Positions 8,495-17,509 of a stretch of 64,000 nucleotides of DNA are shown one piece after another. Origin of the DNA: JABAQJ01 sp046327745 (GTDB taxonomy: Bacteria; Gemmatimonadota; Gemmatimonadetes; Gemmatimonadales; Gemmatimonadaceae); the NCBI GenBank assembly GCA_046327745.1, contig JAXLXV010000007.1, positions 372,001-436,000 of the forward strand, written 5' to 3'. The notes below the pieces were generated by a model. That model was given only the letters and a program-made list of their open reading frames with translations. It was not told where the DNA came from and ran no database searches. The translations under genes and the position numbers were made by a program. Position 1 is the stretch's first letter; every line of letters begins with the position of its first letter.

Positions 8495-9776
8495 ATGTCC
8501 GAGCACCGCACGCCGGCCCTCTGGTTCATCCTCATCACGCTGCTGATCGACGTGGCCGGGCTGGGCATCATCATCCCGGTCATGCCCAAGTTGCTCACGA
8601 CGCTCACGCACGGCACCATGAGCGACGCAGCGCGGTGGGGCGGATGGATGGGTTTCTCGTACGCCGCGATGCAGTTCTTCTGTGCACCAATCGTCGGTGG
8701 ACTGAGTGACCGATATGGCCGTCGTCCGGTGCTGCTGGCGTCGCTGTTCGGATGTCCTGGACTACGTGTTCATGGCGCTGGCCCCGACGATCTGGTGGTT
8801 GTTCTTGAGTCGCATCATCGCCGGCGTCATGGGCGCCAGCTTCACGACGGGCGCCGCGTACATCGCCGATGTATCACCGCCGGCCAAACGCGCGCAGAAT
8901 TTCGGCATGATCGGGGCCGTCTTTGGACTCGGCTTCATCGTTGGCCCACTCATCGGTGGACTGCTCGGCCCGATCGGGCCACGCGTGCCATTCGTGGCCT
9001 CGGCGGTGTTGACCCTGTTGAACTGGCTCTTTGGCTTTTTCGTCCTGCCGGAGTCCCTCAAGCCGGAGAATCGTCGCTCCTTTGATTGGAAGCGCGCCAA
9101 CCCGGTTGGATCGTTAGGCAATCTGCGCAAGTATCCGGTGATCCTGGGACTCGTGGGATCCCTGATCCTTGTCCAGATCGCCGCCGCGGCGGTGCAGAGC
9201 AACTGGTCGTACTACACGATCGAGAAGTTTCACTGGAACGAGCGGATGGTCGGGCTCTCGATCGCCATGATCGGTGTCGCCATCGCCTCGGTACAGGGCG
9301 GCCTCATTCGCATTGTGCTTCCCAAGCTTGGACCGCAGCGCAGCGTGTACACGGGCCTGAGCCTGTACAGCGTGGGGTTCTTCCTCTTTGCCATGGCCAG
9401 CGCGTCGTGGATGATGTTCGTGTTCACTGCGATTTATTGTCTCGGCGGCATTGCCGGCCCCGCGATCCAGGGCCTCATCTCGGGGCAGGTGCCGCCAAAC
9501 GAGCAGGGTGAGTTGCAGGGGGCCCTCACCAGCATCATGAGCCTGACGGCGATCGTAGGACCTCTGCTCATGTCCAACACCTTCGCCTATTTCTCACGGC
9601 ACGACGGATCGTTGTACTTCTCCAGTGCGGCGATGGCGCTCGGCGGCTTCCTCACAATGATCTCGGCGGCGCTGGCCCCGCAGCAGCCTCAAACGCACCA
9701 TGGCGCGATCGGCTGTGGCCGTCGTGTCCACGACCCCGGCCGAGGGATAAGCGTCGCGCGAACTCAATCCCGTTGA
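8495..9776 (+). pseudogene. MFS multidrug/tetracycline-type exporter, frameshifted near 8755
   Basis: From ATG 8495 the protein starts as a TetA-like drug:H+ antiporter: LIDVAGLGIIIPVMPKLL, then the loop-2 signature GGLSDRYGRRPVLLASLFG. The frame then shifts at about 8750-8762 and resumes as LDYVFMALAPTIWWLFLSR and IAGVMGASFTTGAAYIADV, continuing through the remaining helices. The two parts make about 425 residues with no missing helix, so only one or two bases are lost or gained. The C-terminal 60 codons overlap the tail of the convergent permease gene. It could be a true pseudogene or a sequence error. The drug or other substrate is unknown. Confidence 0.85.
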
Positions 9777-11147
9777 GGATTGGGGTGACTCGACGGATTG
9801 CTTGCGCCGAAGGCGCCAATACACCGGGACGCCCGTGGCAGCCAAGGCGATGCCAATGAGTGGTTCCAGAGGACGGAAGATCACGGCGCTGACCACGAAG
9901 CCTGAGACCACCACCATGTAGATGACGGGTGTCACCGGGTAGCCAGGCGTTCGATACCCCGTCGACCGACGTCGGTGACGCAAGCGGAAGATCGCGCCCA
10001 CCATCATGATGGTCGCCAGCTGCAATGGCACAATGAAGAAGTTGACCAGCCGTCCGAAGGAACCAAAGAACCACAGGGCGACGAGTGAAGTGGCGGTGGT
10101 GAAGAAGATCGCCCCCTATGGGGCGGCCGTGCGTGACGACACGCGGCTCAGCAGGCCAAAGAACCCTCGCGGCGTCGCGGACGCAGGATCGTGATAACTC
10201 GCGGCCAGTGTGTAGAAGAGTCGCGGCTGCGTCATCACCAAGCCGCCTAACGCGCCAAAGATCGAAATCGTCATCAGCGCGGTAAGCATCTTCCCGCCAC
10301 CGGTACCAAAGGCCGTGGTGGCCAGTGTCGAGGCCACGGCCGTGGGGGCGGCCCGCATCTGCGAGAGTGGCACCACACGGAGGTAGGCCACGTTCACCAC
10401 CAGGTACAACACCGTGAGCGCCGCCACCCCCAGACCAAGTCCGAGCGGAAAGTCGCGTTCCGGTCGCCGCACCTCACCCGCTACGTTCGTGACGTCGATC
10501 CAGCCGTCATAGGTAAAGAGGACTGCTGCAATCCCCAGCCCGGTAAACCGCAGAAAGCCGGACAACCCCTCCATGCCCCCTGCCGTCGGTGCCGGCGAAG
10601 CGTCAGCGGTGGCCGGTGCCAGAAAGAGCCCGCCGATAATCAGCCCACCAATCCCGAGCACCTTCGCCGTCGTCAGCAACACCTGCGTCCGCCCGCCCCA
10701 CTGCACCCCCGCCAGATTAATCCCTGCGAAGAACAGGATGGCCGCGGCTCCCCACCCAACGGCGGTCACACCGGGCAGGATGGGCACCGAGCGATGCAGG
10801 AAGTCGCCAAAAGCGACGGCGCTCGAGGCAATGGCTCCCGGACCGGTCACCCACAGCTCCAACCAGACCAGCAGGAACCCCCAGAATGGACCGAATCCTT
10901 CCGTGATGATGTGGAAGGTCGCTCCCGCCTGAGGGAGCATCGTGCATAACTCCGCCAGGGTCAACGCACCACACAGAGTGATGAACCCAGAGAGTGCCCA
11001 GATGAAATGCACTTGCCAGGCATGCTGCGCCACCGACGCTAGCTCGCCCGGAGTAAAGAAGATACCGGAGCCGATCATGTTCCCGATGACCAGCGCCGCC
11101 ACGGCGCCGAGTCCCAGGCTGCGCTTAAGCGGAGCGTGTCCTGTCAT
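9594..11147 (-). pseudogene. APC-superfamily amino acid permease with in-frame TAG
   Basis: From ATG 11147 the first ten or so helices of an APC permease are read (VIGNMIGSGIFFTPGEL, the helix-1 substrate motif; GALTLAELCTMLPQAGA). At 10116-10118 a TAG interrupts, but the same frame goes on with two more family-like helices (GAIFFTTATSLVALWFFGSF, VNFFIVPLQLATIMMVGAIF) and the typical RTPGYPVTPVIYM segment. So this is one gene with a nonsense codon, not a frameshift. The TAG sits in the 4-base loop of a small palindrome (GCCCC-CTAT-GGGGC). The gene is third in an operon after the PfkB kinase and BtpA/SgcQ genes, overlapping the latter by 4 bases. The tail overlaps the convergent MFS gene. Confidence 0.82.
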
Positions 11148-11938
11148 GCGGCGCGAATGGCCTGCACCAGAGCTTCCACCCGCGATCGCACCACGCGGTC
11201 CGTGGCTTCTCGCCCACCGCCACTACGCATAGACGTCCCGACGATGAATCCATCGGCGTGCGGAACCAGCTCCGCGGCGTTGTGCGGACTCAAGCCACTA
11301 CCGATGAGGACCGGAAGGACTCCTTTCGCCGACGTTAGGTCGGCAACACTTGGACCGATCCCGGTTTCCGTCCCCGTGACAATCACCGCATCCGCGCCGG
11401 CGTTCGCTGCCTCAGTGGCTGACTGCGAGATCGACTTGGGCCCGTCGACCATGGTGGTGTACTTCACTTGGAGGTCGGCAAAGATCTGCACCGAATCCGC
11501 CAGAATGCGCGATCGATAGGCGAGGATCGCCTCGGGTTCCGGTTCGATGACGCCTAACTTGGAACGCACGCGATCAACGAAGAAGTCGAGTCGGATGAAT
11601 CGCGCGCCGCTTGCAGATGCAACGGCCAGGGATCCTCTCCAGTCATTGAGCAGCACCTCGATGCCAACCGGCACGCGCGCCCGCCGCACCACTTCGTGAG
11701 TCACGCGCGTCATCGCGGCGATGATCTCGGCGCCACCCACCAGGGTGTGCGGTTGGTCGAAATCGTTTTCCACCAACACGCCATCGACCCCTCCAGCTTC
11801 AAGCGCTGCCAGGTCATCCAAGGCGACGCCGACCAGCGCATCCATCGAGCGAAAGGCCGGGTAGCCGGGGAGTGGCGGTAGCGCGATCATGCCGATGAGC
11901 GGACGCGCGCGGGGGAACAGCTCGTTGAATCGCGTCAC
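11144..11938 (-). CDS. BtpA/SgcQ-family TIM-barrel protein
   Basis: A 264-residue protein of the BtpA/SgcQ family. It starts LIGMIALPPLPGYPAFRS, carries VDGVLVENDFDQPHTL, and has the phosphate-binding end GADAVIVTGTETG, then VLPVLIGSGLSPHNAAEL and ADGFIVGTSM. These proteins are cytoplasmic TIM barrels. E. coli SgcQ lies in a sugar-use operon, while BtpA was named for photosystem I stability in cyanobacteria. The reaction is not established. It overlaps both the PfkB kinase upstream and the permease downstream by 4 bases, so a role in breakdown of an imported phosphorylated sugar or conjugate is likely by context. Confidence 0.88.
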   Translation of the reverse strand: MTRFNELFPRARPLIGMIALPPLPGYPAFRSMDALVGVALDDLAALEAGGVDGVLVENDFDQPHTLVGGAEIIAAMTRVTHEVVRRARVPVGIEVLLNDWRGSLAVASASGARFIRLDFFVDRVRSKLGVIEPEPEAILAYRSRILADSVQIFADLQVKYTTMVDGPKSISQSATEAANAGADAVIVTGTETGIGPSVADLTSAKGVLPVLIGSGLSPHNAAELVPHADGFIVGTSMRSGGGREATDRVVRSRVEALVQAIRAA

Positions 11939-12849
11939 TCGGCCGGCGCCTCCGTAGCGCCAACGTGACGGATGACCTGCGCGGCGCGGTCTGCGCCTTT
12001 CCGCATGGCGGATTCTACCGAGCCATGAAGCAAATACTCGACAGTGAACGCCGCTTGATAGGCATCGCCACAGCCGGTGGAGTCGAGGCAGGCGTGAGGG
12101 GGGACCATGGTAGCAGGTAGCCGGTAGTGGTGACCGTCTTTCAGCGCACTACTGCCCTGCGCGCCGTGCGTGACGACGATGAGCGTATGGCCTGTTCGCG
12201 TGCGCGGCAAGAGTTCGGCTGCAACCTCCTCGCCCGCCGACAGGAACACGAGGTCCAGCTCGGGCAGCAGTTGATCAAGCGCGGCGTCACCCGGCCCCAG
12301 GTCACCGCCGTCCAGGAGGTCGGCGACACGCGTCGCCCCTGGCGCTACGGCGCGCACCGCAGGCCAAAACAGATGTTCGATCTGACGGAAGAACGGCACC
12401 GCTACCACGTCGTGCGTTCCGATGAATCGAAGGTCGGCGTCCGTCAGGTGATACGTCGCTAGTACCCCGGGATCGTAGCCCCCTGGCGGAAAGATCCGCT
12501 CGCCCCCCGCCGCCAGACGAATGGCCTGCGACGCCGTGGCACCGTCCTGCGCGTGGCAATGCGTTCCGTCCACGCCCTCTTGAACCAGCCGTTCGCGAAC
12601 CGCAACGGCACCGCGATCGCGACCGGTGCAGCTGACGAGCGCGACATGCGCCGCGCCTGACCGCCGCGCCTGCACGGCGAAATTCAACGAGATCCCTCCC
12701 ACACGCTCGAGGGACAGGTCGAGGTATCGATCCAGCGTGCATTCCCCGACGGCGACGATTCTCAAGGCCCGTGGTGCAGGAGTCGTTGTGGTTGATGTGG
12801 CCGGCGAGAGAATATAGGCTCCGGCTCCGCCATCGACGACCCGAACCAA
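11935..12849 (-). CDS. PfkB-family carbohydrate kinase (FrlD-like)
   Basis: This ribokinase-fold protein ends with the catalytic/anion-hole signature DSTGCGDAYQAAFTVEYLL, where the GxGD Asp is the base, and continues with GADRAAQVIRHVGA as in fructoselysine 6-kinase-like members. The N-terminal motif VAVGECTLDRYLD with GGISLNFAV is the sugar-binding start. The first possible start is TTG 12849, but the first 28 residues look non-homologous; a TTG at 12765 just before RIVAVGE is more plausible. It leads a three-gene operon with a BtpA/SgcQ protein and an APC permease. In E. coli frl, an APC permease and a PfkB kinase handle Amadori products, so an amino-sugar conjugate is a candidate substrate (inference). 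Confidence 0.82.
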   Translation of the reverse strand: MVRVVDGGAGAYILSPATSTTTTPAPRALRIVAVGECTLDRYLDLSLERVGGISLNFAVQARRSGAAHVALVSCTGRDRGAVAVRERLVQEGVDGTHCHAQDGATASQAIRLAAGGERIFPPGGYDPGVLATYHLTDADLRFIGTHDVVAVPFFRQIEHLFWPAVRAVAPGATRVADLLDGGDLGPGDAALDQLLPELDLVFLSAGEEVAAELLPRTRTGHTLIVVTHGAQGSSALKDGHHYRLPATMVPPHACLDSTGCGDAYQAAFTVEYLLHGSVESAMRKGADRAAQVIRHVGATEAPAE

Positions 12850-12933
12850 TCAGCACACCGCGACGAACGCCTCAGCTTCTTCGGGCGAACGGATAGGCGA
12901 GAGACAACCTGCCGATATGCGATGACATCATGG

Positions 12934-14121
12934 TCATCGCGATTGCGGTAGCCCGGCAGACGGAGGGGCCGGCAGCCTCAACATCGCAAGCCCCACGGCG
13001 GCCAGCAAAGCGAGCACCGCTCCCAAGTCAAAGGCGGCCGCGGGCCCCCGCCACTGCCAGATCGCCCCAAAGATCATCGACGCCGGCAGCGCCCCCAGCC
13101 CGACCACTAGATGGTACCACCCGAACGCCGATCCACGATCATCGGCAAGCGACAGGTCGGCGACCAAGGCCTTTTCGACCCCTTCCGTGAGCCCGAAGTA
13201 AAGGCCGTAGACCGCCACCAGAGCCCACATCTGCCAGGCGACCGTTGCTCGACCCAACAGGGCGTAGACCACACCGTACCAAAGCCAACCGCCCACGATC
13301 AGCGGGCGTCGTCCGATTCGGTCCGACCACACACCAGAGGGCACGCTCGACGTCGACTTTACGACATGCAGGAGAGCCCACAGCAACGGCAGTGTCGCTA
13401 CCGGCACCCCCACATCCGTCGCACGCAACAGGAGGAATGCGTCCGTCGCGTTGCCTAACGTGAACAGCAGGACAAGGGCCAGGTACGGACGCAACACGCC
13501 GTGTGGCAGGCTGCCGACGAGCTTCGCCCCATGCGCCCCCCGCTCCAACGCGCGCGGACGTTCCACCACCCCCACCATGAGCGCCACGACGGCCAACGCC
13601 GCCGGGATGGCGGCAACCAGAAAGACCGTGCGCATGGACGCGCCCAGACCGCGAAGGAGGGCCACGGCCACCAGAGGACCAATCACCGCCCCCAGATGGT
13701 CCGATGCTCGGTGAAATCCAAACGCGCGGCCGCGATCCTCGGCGGGCACCGCGTCGGCAATCAATGCATCCCGCGGGGCCGTGCGGATGCCCTTGCCGGT
13801 CCTGTCGGTCAGTCGAAGCGCCGTCACCTGCCACACGCTCGTGGCCAGCCCGAGCAGGGGGCGCGCCGCGGACGCCAACGTGTAGCCCGCCAGCACCAAC
13901 GGCTTGCGACGGCTCAGCCGGTCGGACCACCACCCACTCACGAGCTTCAGTAAGCTGGCCACACTCTCCGCCGCTCCTTCAATCGCCCCCACCGCGAAAG
14001 CGCCCGCGCCGAGCACATCGCGGAGGAACACCGGAAGGAGCGGATAGATCATCTCGCTTGAGACGTCGGTGAGCAGTGACACCAACGCCAGCGCGAGCAC
14101 CGTGCGGGGAAGCTTCACCAT
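12934..14121 (-). CDS. MFS transporter
   Basis: A roughly 395-residue, 12-helix major facilitator protein. Visible motifs are LLTDVSSEMIYPLLPVFL at helix 1, GWWSDRLSRRKPLVLAGY in loop 2-3 (the DRxxRR signature), DRTGKGIRTAPRDALIAD in loop 4-5 and VWSDRIGRRPLIVGG in the second half. The DRTGKGIRTAPRD segment marks a subgroup of uncharacterised MFS proteins common in environmental bacteria; the substrate is unknown. I use ATG 14121, 12 bases inside the longest frame. It is divergent from the M20 peptidase gene, with a gap of about 58 bases. It is intact, unlike the MFS gene at 8495. Confidence 0.88.
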   Translation of the reverse strand: MVKLPRTVLALALVSLLTDVSSEMIYPLLPVFLRDVLGAGAFAVGAIEGAAESVASLLKLVSGWWSDRLSRRKPLVLAGYTLASAARPLLGLATSVWQVTALRLTDRTGKGIRTAPRDALIADAVPAEDRGRAFGFHRASDHLGAVIGPLVAVALLRGLGASMRTVFLVAAIPAALAVVALMVGVVERPRALERGAHGAKLVGSLPHGVLRPYLALVLLFTLGNATDAFLLLRATDVGVPVATLPLLWALLHVVKSTSSVPSGVWSDRIGRRPLIVGGWLWYGVVYALLGRATVAWQMWALVAVYGLYFGLTEGVEKALVADLSLADDRGSAFGWYHLVVGLGALPASMIFGAIWQWRGPAAAFDLGAVLALLAAVGLAMLRLPAPPSAGLPQSR

Positions 14122-14179
14122 CCGAAAGTACATGTATTCGCGCTTGCGCGCGCCGCTCTCCCGCCACCAATTGCACGGT

Positions 14180-15370
14180 ATGAGCGCTGCGTCGGAAATC
14201 CGCGAACTCTTCCGCGCCCTCGAGCCCGAACGTGCCTACTGCCGCACGCACGAGCAGCGGATGCTGAACCAGCAGGTCGCGCTCGCCGAGGTCCCCGCCC
14301 CGACTGGCGGAGAAGCCACGCGGGCGCGGCTCGTCGCCGAACGCCTCCGCGAGATCGGCCAATCCGCCGAAATCGATGCCGCGGGCAACGTCATCGCGCG
14401 CCTCGCCGGCCGCGTGGACGACGCCCCCGTGATCGTCTGCGCCCACCTGGACACGGTCTTCTCCTCGGACACCACGCATGCCGTGCGAAAGCGCGGTGGT
14501 GTGCTGCTCGGACCGGGCATCAGTGATAACGCACGCGGTCTGGCCGCCATGCTCGGCATTGCTGAGATGCTCGCGACACGCACACACAGGTCGCGACGGC
14601 CGGTCTTTTTGTGCGCGACGACGGGCGAAGAGGGCGACGGCGACCTCCGCGGCGCCCGCTTCCTCTTTGACCATGCGGCGCGCGCGGCCCACGCCGCCAT
14701 CGCGCTCGATGGCGCCGGCGATGACCGCATTGTGTCGCACGCTCTAGGCTGCGCGCGGCTGCGCATTTCGATACAGGGGCCGGGAGGCCACAGCTGGGCG
14801 GCCTTCGGCGCGCCAAATCCCATTCACGCGATCGGCGCGCTTATCGCGCGCATCTCTGCCCTTCCCTTACCCACTTCGCCCCGGGCCACGCTCTCGGTGG
14901 GGCGCGTCGGCGGAGGGACCGCAATCAATGCGATTCCGAGAGACGGCTGGATCGACATCGACATCCGCTCGACCTCCGGGGAGGTCCTTCGGCGATTGGT
15001 TGCCGATGTGGAACACCATGCACACGAGGCCGTCCTGGTGGAAAACCTGGCACGGCTGGCCGGCACCGAACCGTTGCAACTGACGATCTCACCGACCGGG
15101 GAACGTCCGGCGGGCGCGATGCCGGAAAACGCCCCACTCGTGCGAATCGCCAGTGAGGTGACCCGCGCCATTGGCCGGCATCCACAGCTTGCCGTGGCGT
15201 CCACGGACGCCAACGTCCCCATGAGCCTGGGGATTCCGGCCATCGCGATCGGCGCCGGCGGCAAGGCAGGTCAAACACATACGCCCGATGAGTGGTTCGA
15301 CCCGTCCGACGGTCACCTGGGCATTGCCCGAGCCCTCACGATCATCGCGGCCGCCGCCGAACTCGCCTAA
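14180..15370 (+). CDS. M20-family metallopeptidase
   Basis: A 396-residue di-zinc peptidase or amidohydrolase. The first metal motif is VIVCAHLDTVF, the bridging Asp lies in GPGISDNARGLAAMLG, and the catalytic glutamates lie in ATTGEEGDGDLRGARFLF. The dimerisation lid follows with GPGGHSWAAFGAPNPIHAIG, and the last ligand His is in GKAGQTHTPDEWFD. Related enzymes are di- or tripeptidases and carboxypeptidases; exact specificity is unknown. No signal peptide is seen from ATG 14180, so it is cytoplasmic. Its stop codon lies inside a GCCTAACG octamer, and its last 4 bases overlap the end of the convergent monooxygenase gene. Confidence 0.92.
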   Translation: MSAASEIRELFRALEPERAYCRTHEQRMLNQQVALAEVPAPTGGEATRARLVAERLREIGQSAEIDAAGNVIARLAGRVDDAPVIVCAHLDTVFSSDTTHAVRKRGGVLLGPGISDNARGLAAMLGIAEMLATRTHRSRRPVFLCATTGEEGDGDLRGARFLFDHAARAAHAAIALDGAGDDRIVSHALGCARLRISIQGPGGHSWAAFGAPNPIHAIGALIARISALPLPTSPRATLSVGRVGGGTAINAIPRDGWIDIDIRSTSGEVLRRLVADVEHHAHEAVLVENLARLAGTEPLQLTISPTGERPAGAMPENAPLVRIASEVTRAIGRHPQLAVASTDANVPMSLGIPAIAIGAGGKAGQTHTPDEWFDPSDGHLGIARALTIIAAAAELA

Positions 15371-16464
15371 CGTTTCTGGGCCGCTGCGATGTGTCGGGCG
15401 ACCGTTGGTGCGTCCAAGCCGATGTTCCGGAGCGCGCCAGTCGAGTCGTAGTTCTGCCCCACGAAATAGAGACCAGGTTGGTCCGCGCTCGCCACCCGGT
15501 CGGTGCGCGCCGCAAATCCCTTCTCGTCTCGCCGAATCAGCTGGCCGAGGGACGCCAGTGCGGGGGAAAATCCGGTCGCCAGGATCACCACATCGAACGT
15601 TGCTTCGCTTCCGTCAGTGAAGCGGACGCCGTGCTCAGTGAAGTGCGTCAGCCCGGCGATCTTCGCCGTCACCCGACCGGCACGTATGGCATCCACCAGA
15701 TGAAACCCGATTAGTGGGACCGCCTCGAGCGGCGAGACCTTCGCGCGCGGAATTACTGGCGTGCCGTGGGCGCGCTCGGTGGCGTTCTGCACCACCGACG
15801 CTATGCGGCTCCGCACGCCAAACGGCAGCTTTCGCATCCACGTTGCGATGTACTGGATCGGGATGCCCGCTAGTTGACGAGGCACCACATTGGCGCCCGA
15901 GCGCACCGCCACTGTGGTCTCGATGCCTGCGAGCCCCAGTTCCGACGCAATTTCACCACCGGAATTCCCGACACCCACCACCAGCACGCGCTGGCCAGTA
16001 ACATCGGAGGGTCGTCGGTATTCCACGGAGTGCATCACGCGACCGCGAAACCGCTCGCGTCCAGGAATGTCCGGGACCAGTGGGTTGCTCATGATGCCCG
16101 TCGCCACGACCACGTGCGGCGCGACGATCTCTCCATCCGTCGTCGTCGCTATCCAGTTGTCGTTGCTTCGTTCAAGCCGCCGCACTTCGCAACCGGTTTC
16201 CACAGAGAGGTCGTGATGCCGTGCATAACGATCCAAATAATCCCAGAACTGATCTTTCGTTGGGAATAGCGGTGTGCCTCGCGGGAACGGCATCCCGGGG
16301 AGGGCGGACATGTGGCGCCCAGTGTGGAGCGTCAGCGAGTCGTAAGCGTTTCTCCACGCGTGCCCGATTGTGGGTCCACGCTCCAGCACGCGGAACGCTA
16401 TCTCTGCGCGGCGCAGCTCGGCGGCGACGGCAAGGCCAGCCGGCCCGCCCCCAACGATCAGCAC
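15367..16464 (-). CDS. FAD/NADPH-dependent flavin monooxygenase (CzcO-like)
   Basis: A 365-residue flavoprotein with an FAD-binding GGGPAGLAVAAELRR near the start, a second Rossmann motif VLVVGVGNSGGEIASELG for NADPH at about residue 160, and the late ATG motif VVILATGFSPALASLG. The segment GRVMHSVEYRRPSD between them corresponds to the FxGxxxHxxxY-type fingerprint of flavin-containing/Baeyer-Villiger monooxygenases (here FRGRVMHSVEYR). CzcO-type proteins have no proven role in cation transport; the substrate is unknown. The start is GTG 16464 right at the FAD motif, and a few more residues upstream are possible. It may share a transcript with the nucleotidyltransferase 61 bases upstream. Confidence 0.88.
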   Translation of the reverse strand: MLIVGGGPAGLAVAAELRRAEIAFRVLERGPTIGHAWRNAYDSLTLHTGRHMSALPGMPFPRGTPLFPTKDQFWDYLDRYARHHDLSVETGCEVRRLERSNDNWIATTTDGEIVAPHVVVATGIMSNPLVPDIPGRERFRGRVMHSVEYRRPSDVTGQRVLVVGVGNSGGEIASELGLAGIETTVAVRSGANVVPRQLAGIPIQYIATWMRKLPFGVRSRIASVVQNATERAHGTPVIPRAKVSPLEAVPLIGFHLVDAIRAGRVTAKIAGLTHFTEHGVRFTDGSEATFDVVILATGFSPALASLGQLIRRDEKGFAARTDRVASADQPGLYFVGQNYDSTGALRNIGLDAPTVARHIAAAQKR

Positions 16465-16525
16465 GTCGACCTGATCGCGTGCCCCTCTCGTCGCCTCGTG
16501 CGCAGCCGTGTGTCCGATCCTCCCG

Positions 16526-17509
16526 CTAGTCGGCGCGCACTTCCGAATGATCGCCGATCGTTACCTCACCCTTCACACCCACCAGCACGACTTCGTCGCC
16601 CACCACCGAGTTCTGGACCGAACACCGTGAAATTCTCGTCTTGCTGCCTACGATCGAGTCCCGAATCTCGGAGTTCTCAATCACCGACCCTGCGCCAATG
16701 GAGACGTTCGGCCCGACCTTCGATCCAGAAATCGTTACGCCGTCCTCGATGTACACAGGTTCAACGATCTGTCGGGCATCGATAGAGGACGGATGGCGCG
16801 CTCGGCCCTTCTGCAACACGGCCAGGTTGGTCTCCAACAGCGTGTCGATCTTGCCGGCGTCGTACCAACCCTGGACGTCCACGACTTTGATCTTGGCGCC
16901 GTGGTCGATCATGTACTGGAACGCATCCGTCAGGAAATACTCGCCTTGGTTCTTCGGTCGCTTGAGGACGTCGTCGATGCCCTCGAACAGGAGCTTCCAG
17001 TTGCGGATGTAGTACAGGCCGATGTTCGCGCGCTTGGAGATCGGGGTCTTCGGCTTCTCGATGATCTTCGTCATGTGGCCGTCGGCGTCGGTGACCACGA
17101 CGCCGAAGCGCTGGTAGTCCTCGACTTCCTTCGTCCAGATGATGCCATCGGCGTCCGTTCGATTGATGATCGAAAGGTCCGCATCAAAGATCGTGTCCAC
17201 GAAGATGATCAGGACCGGTGCATCGACGTACGGCTTGGCCAGCGCGACGGCGCCGGCGGTGCCGTCCTGGACCTGCTGTTCGATGAACACCCCGGGAATA
17301 CCGTACGCCGTGCGGGCGTGCGCTTCCACACGATCCTTCAGGTGCCCGGTGATGTAGACCACTTGGTCCACGCCGCCTAACCGTTGCACGTCATCCATCA
17401 CGTAGTCCATCACAGGCTTCCCCGCCACCTTCAACATTGGCTTGGGCGTGATGTGGGTGTGGGGGCGCAGCCGCGTCCCCTTGCCAGCCAGCGGTATGAT
17501 CACCTTCAT
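16526..17509 (-). CDS. Sugar-phosphate nucleotidyltransferase with left-handed beta-helix
   Basis: From ATG 17509, 327 residues start with the nucleotide-binding motif MKVIIPLAGKGTRLRPHTHI and TPKPMLKVAGKPVMDYVM, as in RmlA/GlmU/GalU-type enzymes. The family Asp motif is at VLIIFVDTIFDAD. The C-terminal part has hexapeptide-like repeats (IEDGVTISGSKVGPNVSIGA, GSVIENSEIRDSIVGSKTRI) forming a beta-helix. It activates a sugar phosphate (glucose- or mannose-1-phosphate are candidates) for polysaccharide or glycoconjugate synthesis. It overlaps the upstream cupin gene by 4 bases (ATGA), which suggests a mannose-type pathway. Confidence 0.9.
   Translation of the reverse strand: MKVIIPLAGKGTRLRPHTHITPKPMLKVAGKPVMDYVMDDVQRLGGVDQVVYITGHLKDRVEAHARTAYGIPGVFIEQQVQDGTAGAVALAKPYVDAPVLIIFVDTIFDADLSIINRTDADGIIWTKEVEDYQRFGVVVTDADGHMTKIIEKPKTPISKRANIGLYYIRNWKLLFEGIDDVLKRPKNQGEYFLTDAFQYMIDHGAKIKVVDVQGWYDAGKIDTLLETNLAVLQKGRARHPSSIDARQIVEPVYIEDGVTISGSKVGPNVSIGAGSVIENSEIRDSIVGSKTRISRCSVQNSVVGDEVVLVGVKGEVTIGDHSEVRAD

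Noticed and set aside
9594..9776. Real 183-base convergent overlap of MFS and permease genes
   Set aside because: Both C-terminal tails in the overlap are of low quality and both genes carry lesions, so one or both ends are probably misplaced by an indel.
10116..10118. TAG in the permease as a pyrrolysine codon
   Set aside because: Pyrrolysine is known in methylamine methyltransferases and a few others; nothing here suggests it in a transporter helix region, and neighbouring genes are broken too.
13139..13933. Long antisense frame inside the MFS gene
   Set aside because: Its composition (Arg/Gly-rich) and full overlap with a clear MFS protein mark it as a shadow of G+C-rich coding sequence.
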